DNA of 64,000 bases from Salipiger sp. H15 (GTDB taxonomy: Bacteria > Pseudomonadota > Alphaproteobacteria > Rhodobacterales > Rhodobacteraceae). A model generated the notes under the pieces. It saw only the letters and a list, made by a program, of their open reading frames with translations. It was not told the DNA's origin and made no database searches. The stretch is from the NCBI RefSeq assembly GCF_040409955.1, contig NZ_CP123384.1, forward strand, positions 2,799,501-2,863,500. The letters run 5' to 3'. A program made the translations under genes and the position numbers. Shown here piece by piece: positions 59,972-64,000 of this stretch. Within the stretch, counting starts at the first letter, position 1. The number at the start of each line of letters is the position of its first letter.

Positions 59972-61300
59972 TCAGGCGGCAGGCAGGTGCAGCTCGGCGC
60001 GCTGGCCCGTCCCGTCGCTCGGCGGCAGCTCGATCCGCCCGCCGAGCCGCTCCATCGCCGCGCGCGCGATGGCCAGTCCCAGCCCGCTGCCGTCGCCGCC
60101 CTGCGTGCCGCGCACGAAGCGCTCGCAGGCGCGCGCGCGCAGCGCCTCGGGGATGCCCGGACCCGCGTCCTCGACCGCCAGCACCGCGCCCTCGAGGCGG
60201 ATGCGCACCGCGCCGCCCTCGGGCGAGGCCTGCACCGCGTTCTCGACGAGGTTGCGCAGCGCGGCGTGCAGCAGGAAGGCGCTCGAGCGCAGCGGCACAA
60301 GCGCGCCACCCGGCACCTCGGGCAGCAGGTCCACGCCCCGCGCCTCGGCGAGCGGCGCAAGATCGGCGCAGACCTCGGTACAGAGCGCGCCAAGGTCCAC
60401 CGGCTCGGCCGTGTCGCCCTCGCGCTCGACTGCGGAAAGCTCGAGCAGCTGGCGCACCAGCCGGTCGGTGCGGTCGACCGAGCGCTCGATATTGCGCAGC
60501 GCGCGGGCGCGGGTCGCCTCGTCGGGCGCGATGCGGGCGATCTGCGCCTGCGTGCGCAGCCCGGCCAGCGGCGTCTTCAGCTCGTGCGCGGCAAAGGCGG
60601 TGAAGTCGCGCTCGGCCTCGCGCGCCTGTGCCAGCCGCGCGAAGAGCCCGTCGAGCGCGCCGCGCATCGGGCGCATCTCGGACGGCACCGGCCCCGCGGG
60701 CAGCGGCCCGAGGTCGGACGGGCTGCGCAGACGCAGCGCCTCGGCCAGCCGGTGCATCGGCGCGAGCCCGCGCCCGACGCTGAGCCAGATCGCCGCCGCA
60801 AGCAGCGGCAGGATCACCGCGAGCGGCAGCAGCAGCCCCTCGATCACCCCCGAGACCAGCCGGTCGCGCACGCCGAGGCTGTCGCCGACCATCACCCGCA
60901 CGCCAAGCGCCGCGTTCTCGACCGTGTAGACCCGCCATGTCTCGCCGCCGACGGTGCTTTCGGAATAGCCCGTGCCCGCCGCGCCGGTGAGCCGTGTCTG
61001 CGGCGCGCCCTCGGACTGGCCCACCAGCGTGCCCTGCAGCGACCAGATCTGGCACGAGAGCTGGTGCGCGTAATCGTGGTGCGGATCGAGCGGGATGGCG
61101 ACCGGCGCGCCCTCTCCGGCCATGGCGATGCGCCGGTCCTCGAGCAGCGAGGAGACCATGCGCGCCGCCTCGGCAAGCCGGGCATCGAGCACCTTGGTCA
61201 CCTGCGCGCGGGTCGAATGCTCGATCCACATCACCGCCGAGAACCAGATCGCCCCGGTGGCCAGCGCAAGGATCAGGAAGAGGCGCAGGCGCAGCGACAC
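59972..61300 (-). CDS. Sensor histidine kinase (QseC/PmrB-like)
   Basis: From GTG 61300 the protein has 442 residues; an ATG 33 bases upstream would overlap the regulator gene. It has a first membrane helix (LRLFLILALATGAIWFSAV), a periplasmic sensor of about 120 residues, a second helix near 155 (LLLPLAVILPLLAAAIWLSV), HAMP-like linker, HisKA with FAAHELKTPLAGLRTQAQ (phospho-His), and HATPase with NLVENAVQ, VEDAGPGIP and GDGSGLGLAIA. It pairs with the regulator four bases upstream. Signal unknown. Confidence 0.9.
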   Translation of the reverse strand: MSLRLRLFLILALATGAIWFSAVMWIEHSTRAQVTKVLDARLAEAARMVSSLLEDRRIAMAGEGAPVAIPLDPHHDYAHQLSCQIWSLQGTLVGQSEGAPQTRLTGAAGTGYSESTVGGETWRVYTVENAALGVRVMVGDSLGVRDRLVSGVIEGLLLPLAVILPLLAAAIWLSVGRGLAPMHRLAEALRLRSPSDLGPLPAGPVPSEMRPMRGALDGLFARLAQAREAERDFTAFAAHELKTPLAGLRTQAQIARIAPDEATRARALRNIERSVDRTDRLVRQLLELSAVEREGDTAEPVDLGALCTEVCADLAPLAEARGVDLLPEVPGGALVPLRSSAFLLHAALRNLVENAVQASPEGGAVRIRLEGAVLAVEDAGPGIPEALRARACERFVRGTQGGDGSGLGLAIARAAMERLGGRIELPPSDGTGQRAELHLPAA

Positions 61301-61304
61301 CGGC

Positions 61305-61967
61305 TCAGCCCTCGGCCGCGACGCGGTAGCCAAGGCCCCGCACCGTCTCGATGAAGCCGCGGCCGAGCTTGGCGCGCAGGTGGTGAACGTGGACCTCGAC
61401 GGCGTTGCTCTCGATTTCCTCCTGCCAGCCGTAGAGCCGTTCCTCGAGCGCGGGTTTCGACAGGATCTGCCCGGGCCGCTCCATCAGCGCGTGCAGCACC
61501 GCGAACTCGCGGCGCGAGAAGGCCAGCGGCGCGCCGCGCAGTTCGCCGCGCATCCGCGCCGGGTCGAGCTCGAGCCCGTTCCAGCGCAGCACCGCGGCAG
61601 AGCGCCCCTCGGCGCGGCGCAGGATCGCGCGCAGCCGCGCCGCCAGTTCCTCGAGGTCGAAGGGCTTCCCGAGGTAGTCGTCGGCCCCGGCGTCGAGCCC
61701 GGAGATCCGGTCGCGCACCTGGTCGCGGGCGGTCAGCAGCAGCACCGGCAGGTCCGAGCCGCCGCGCCGGATCTCGGCCAGCAGGTCGAGCCCCGAGCCA
61801 TCGGGAAGCATCACGTCGAGCACCATGCCGGCAAAGCCCGGCCCGGCCAGCGCCGCGCGGGCGTCGGCAAGCGTCGCCACCGGATCGGCGGTGAAGCCCG
61901 ACAGGCCCAGGCCCACCGAGAGTCCCTCGGAGAGCACAGGATCATCCTCGACGATCAAGATGCGCAT
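61305..61967 (-). CDS. OmpR-family response regulator (QseB/PmrA-like)
   Basis: The 220-residue protein starts at ATG 61967 behind AAGGAGG. Receiver: MRILIVEDDPVLSEGLSVGL, phosphorylated Asp in GMVLDVMLPDGSG, Lys in DDYLGKPFDLEELAARL. C-terminal winged helix: FSRREFAVLHALMERPGQILSKPALEERLYGW and VEVHVHHLRAKLG. The proteins of the QseB/PmrA group bind YTTAA direct repeats, and such a repeat lies 36 bases before the start (62003-62019). It probably regulates its own operon and perhaps the divergent transpeptidase gene. Confidence 0.92.
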   Translation of the reverse strand: MRILIVEDDPVLSEGLSVGLGLSGFTADPVATLADARAALAGPGFAGMVLDVMLPDGSGLDLLAEIRRGGSDLPVLLLTARDQVRDRISGLDAGADDYLGKPFDLEELAARLRAILRRAEGRSAAVLRWNGLELDPARMRGELRGAPLAFSRREFAVLHALMERPGQILSKPALEERLYGWQEEIESNAVEVHVHHLRAKLGRGFIETVRGLGYRVAAEG

Positions 61968-62002
61968 GAAACCTCCTTGCGCGCGGGGCATTGCTGGTCA
62001 AC

Positions 62003-62019
62003 CTTAAGACTTACTTAAG
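62003..62019. promoter_or_regulatory. PmrA/QseB-type box CTTAAG-N5-CTTAAG
   Basis: CTTAAG at 62003-62008 and 62014-62019, separated by five bases (11-bp period, one helix turn). This is the spacing of PmrA and QseB half-sites (YTTAAK-N5-YTTAAK). It lies in the divergent region between the regulator gene and the lipoprotein transpeptidase. Confidence 0.65.
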
Positions 62020-62253
62020 TACCAATTCCTAGTCGCCCCAGATGACCCAGCACCGATTGCAGCGCCCTGCCGCCCCTCACGCCGGCCCAACGCCTGTTGC
62101 CCGGCGAACACACTCCCCGCTCCGGTGGCAGACAAGCGCCGATGACACGCTACCTCTGTCCCCGCGACGTGACTCCCGGCCCCAGCCGCGCCACACGCAT
62201 TCCCGCGCGCAGCCGTCCTGCGCCCCAACTCAAAAGAGCAACGGAAAAGCCAG

Positions 62254-63021
62254 ATGACCGATTTCCCCAGTCCCCGGCGCATGTCTCGCCGCCTTCCCCT
62301 CGCCGCGCTCTCCCTGACCCTCGCCGGCCTGCTTGCCGCCTGCGCCACCACCGCCGTTCCGCCCGACACGCCCGGCGCGATCTCGGACGAGACGCGGATG
62401 ATGTATGCCGAGGTGCAGGATGGCGACATCACCATCCCGGCGATCGAGGACAAGTACCTCACCGAAGAGAAGAAGCGCCAGGTCGTCAGCTATTATTCGG
62501 ACGAGAAGCCCGGCACGATCATCATCGACCCGGCCGCGCGCTGGCTCTACCAGGTGCTCGATAGCGGCAGCGCGATGCGCTACTCGGTCGCCGTGGGCGC
62601 CGAGGGGCTGGCCTTCTCCGGCAATGCCAGCATCGCGCAGAAGCGCGAATGGCCGCGCTGGACGCCGACCGCGAACATGATCCGCCGCGACCCCGAGACC
62701 TACCGCCCCGTCGCCAGCGGCCTGCCGGGCGGGCTCGAGAACCCGCTGGGGGCGCGCGCGATGTACCTCTACAAGGGCGGGCGGGACACGCTCTACCGCA
62801 TCCACGGCACGCCCTCGCCCTGGACCGTCGGCCACGCCACCTCGTCGGGCTGCATCCGAATGTTCAACCAGGATTCGCTCTACCTCTACGACCGCACGCC
62901 CAACGGCACCAAGGTCGTCGTGCTGCCGCCCGCGCGCTCGGGCGAAGGCACGCTCGCGCCGGCGCAGGACCTGCCGCTGACCTCCGAGGTCTCGGACGCG
63001 ACGGCGGGCGGCAACGCCTGA
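62254..63021 (+). CDS. L,D-transpeptidase lipoprotein (YkuD)
   Basis: The 255-residue protein starts at ATG 62254. Signal with lipobox LAAC (about Cys30). The YkuD domain includes IIIDPAARWLYQVLDSGSAMRYSVAVG, the catalytic His in YRIHGTPSPWTVGHATSSGCIRMFN with the catalytic Cys following SSG. It forms 3-3 cross-links in peptidoglycan or attaches proteins to it. It stands divergent from the two-component genes and 130 bases from a second YkuD gene. Confidence 0.9.
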   Translation: MTDFPSPRRMSRRLPLAALSLTLAGLLAACATTAVPPDTPGAISDETRMMYAEVQDGDITIPAIEDKYLTEEKKRQVVSYYSDEKPGTIIIDPAARWLYQVLDSGSAMRYSVAVGAEGLAFSGNASIAQKREWPRWTPTANMIRRDPETYRPVASGLPGGLENPLGARAMYLYKGGRDTLYRIHGTPSPWTVGHATSSGCIRMFNQDSLYLYDRTPNGTKVVVLPPARSGEGTLAPAQDLPLTSEVSDATAGGNA

Positions 63022-63149
63022 TCCCGGCCCACGCCGGATCGCGTTCGCGTGAGCCGCGGCGGGTGGGGGTGATTGCTTAAGCTCCGGTTAAGCCGGGGCC
63101 GGTCTCAAGCGGCGAGAACGGGGCGTACCCCCGCCGCAAAGGAGACCTC

Positions 63150-63719
63150 ATGAGCAAGACCTTCACCCGCCGCGCCGCGCTCGGCAGCGCCCTCGCCAGC
63201 GGTGCGCTGCTGTCCACCCCGGCGCTGCTGCACGCGCAGGAGATGCCGCGGGACATCACCCGCCGCAACACCTCGGGCTGGGTGCGGCAGGACTGGCGCG
63301 ACCATTTCGAGACGCTGGGCAAGGCCACGCTGGTCGCCGACACCGCCTCGCGCACGCTGCACTACTGGAATTCCGACGACACGGATTACCGCGCCTACCC
63401 GACCTCGGTGCCGCTGACCGACGAGCTGACCAAGCGCGGCTACACCTCGATCGTGCGCAAGAAGGTCGGCCCCTCCTGGACGCCCACCGCCTCGCAGATG
63501 GAGCGCTATCCCGACTGGAAGCCGATCGGCCCCGGCCCCGAGAACCCGCTCGGCACCCATGCCATGTACCTCGGCTGGCCCGCCTACATCATCCACGGCA
63601 CCCATGACACGCGCAAGATCGGCCGCCCCTCGTCGGACGGCTGCATCGGGCTCTACAACGAGAAGATCGCCGAGCTCTTCGAGCTCTGCCCGGTCGGCAC
63701 GCAGGTGCGGGTGATCTGA
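63150..63719 (+). CDS. L,D-transpeptidase (YkuD), Tat-type signal
   Basis: The 189-residue protein starts at ATG 63150 behind AAAGGAG. The signal peptide has a twin-arginine pattern, TFTRRAALGSALASG, ending at LHAQ. The YkuD domain has LVADTASRTLHYWNSDDTDY, HAMYLGWPAYIIHGTHDTRK and the catalytic Cys in PSSDGCIGLYN. It is a divergent paralogue of the gene before it. Export through Tat would be folded export. Confidence 0.9.
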   Translation: MSKTFTRRAALGSALASGALLSTPALLHAQEMPRDITRRNTSGWVRQDWRDHFETLGKATLVADTASRTLHYWNSDDTDYRAYPTSVPLTDELTKRGYTSIVRKKVGPSWTPTASQMERYPDWKPIGPGPENPLGTHAMYLGWPAYIIHGTHDTRKIGRPSSDGCIGLYNEKIAELFELCPVGTQVRVI

Positions 63720-63777
63720 GGCCCCGCCTCTGGTGAGGCCGCGCCCGTCCCCGCCGTACGGCTCCCTGCGCCTCCGG

Positions 63778-63802
63778 CGGGGATATTTTCGACATATGGA
63801 AG
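63778..63802. repeat. Host-type intergenic element
   Basis: The sequence CGGGGATATTTTCGACATAT followed by GGAAG resembles that at 51007-51030 (CGGGATATTTGAGCCATGTG then GAAGG). An inverted, degenerate copy is at 49477-49495. Such short elements after genes look like a dispersed intergenic family in this group. Confidence 0.5.
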
Positions 63803-63818
63803 CGGGTGGCGCGGCGCC

Positions 63819-64000
63819 TTACTGGATCTCGCGGATCGCGCGGTAGGCCGGGCCGAAGCGCTGGTAGGCCTCGTCATAGGCGGCGACGAGCTCGGCCACC
63901 GGCTCGATCACCTCGGCGGTGGCGGGCGGGGTGATCACCTCCTCGGGGGCGGCGTCGGTGGCGGCGAGCCGGCCGAGCCGGGCTGCGCCGAGCGCCGCGC
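63819..64000 (-). CDS. xylB: Xylulokinase, C-terminal part
   Basis: On the minus strand the frame enters from the right edge and ends at TAA 63821-63819, giving 60 codons: AALGAARLGRLAATDAAPEE and, after a Pro/Ala linker, ELVAAYDEAYQRFGPAYRAI. This is the typical end of FGGY-type xylulokinases (GAARLG and the final YDEAYxRF helix). The enzyme makes xylulose-5-phosphate. The rest lies outside the window. Confidence 0.65.
   Translation of the reverse strand, partial: AALGAARLGRLAATDAAPEEVITPPATAEVIEPVAELVAAYDEAYQRFGPAYRAIREIQ

Noticed and set aside
58827..61229. An 800-residue frame reading from the kinase into the luciferase-like gene
   Set aside because: The upstream 460 residues are out-of-frame kinase translation; ATG 59855 has a binding site and the family start.

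Overview
The window is high-GC alphaproteobacterial DNA, almost certainly from a marine-type member of the Rhodobacteraceae (Roseobacter group). The support is a permuted two-piece tmRNA whose tag reads ANDNRAPVALAA, an alpha-type SspB, DUF1194, DUF1223, DUF4169 and CoaD/CBS neighbours typical of that family, and GC-rich intergenic elements of a kind common there. No species can be named from the sequence alone.

Positions 1 to about 34,470 are one prophage, cut off at the left edge of the window. It ends beside a tRNA-Leu(CAA) gene whose 3' end faces the integrase, so the tRNA is the likely attachment site. Read leftwards from 23.7 kb, the minus strand carries a Cro-like regulator, early genes of unknown role packed by ATGA overlaps (including two microORFs of 35 and 28 codons), a membrane protein of foreign composition, and then a lambda-like late operon: small and large terminase, gpW-type connector, portal, a ClpP protease fused to the major capsid protein, head-tail joining proteins, tail tube, a G/GT chaperone pair with a lambda-like GGGAAAC slippery site, tape measure, tail-tip proteins and fibres. 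One fibre carries a complete SGNH/GDSL esterase domain. No endolysin or clear holin is seen; these may lie to the left of the window.

The immunity region (23.7 to 29.3 kb) is the most interesting part. Four 19-bp near-palindromes fitting TGTAGCKnnnnnMGYTACA lie in two pairs, one between cro and a LexA/S24-type repressor and one at 29.19-29.24 kb. In each pair one copy sits exactly in the 17-bp spacer of a promoter, giving an OR/OL-like layout as in lambda. Between them, in the position of lambda rex genes, is low-GC cargo: an HNH endonuclease with a ScoMcrA-like head domain, and a 500-residue protein of unknown family with its own strong RBS and terminator. An IS5-family (IS427-type) element has cut off whatever preceded the latter. 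To the right of OL an early operon runs to the integrase: a small protein, a GapR-family protein, a one-pass membrane protein, a large C5-cytosine methyltransferase with eight tandem recognition-type repeats, two small proteins, an excisionase-like protein and the integrase.

From 34.7 kb on, the DNA is ordinary chromosome: DedA/VTT protein, DsbB, PepSY protein, cytochrome b561, a membrane LuxR regulator, gap, coaD with a CBS protein, a LysR regulator divergent from mmsA, a pair of 139-residue paralogues, ssrA (tmRNA), DUF1194, chrA, sspB, fumC, two small DNA-binding-type genes, purB, a FliG-domain protein, a lauroyl-type acyltransferase, a DUF1223 protein divergent from aconitase, a PACE-type efflux protein, a luciferase-like oxidoreductase, a two-component system with a PmrA-like box upstream, two L,D-transpeptidases, and the C-terminus of a xylulokinase at the right edge. 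Central-carbon enzymes (GAPDH, fumarase, aconitase) and protein quality control (tmRNA, SspB) are the main themes.
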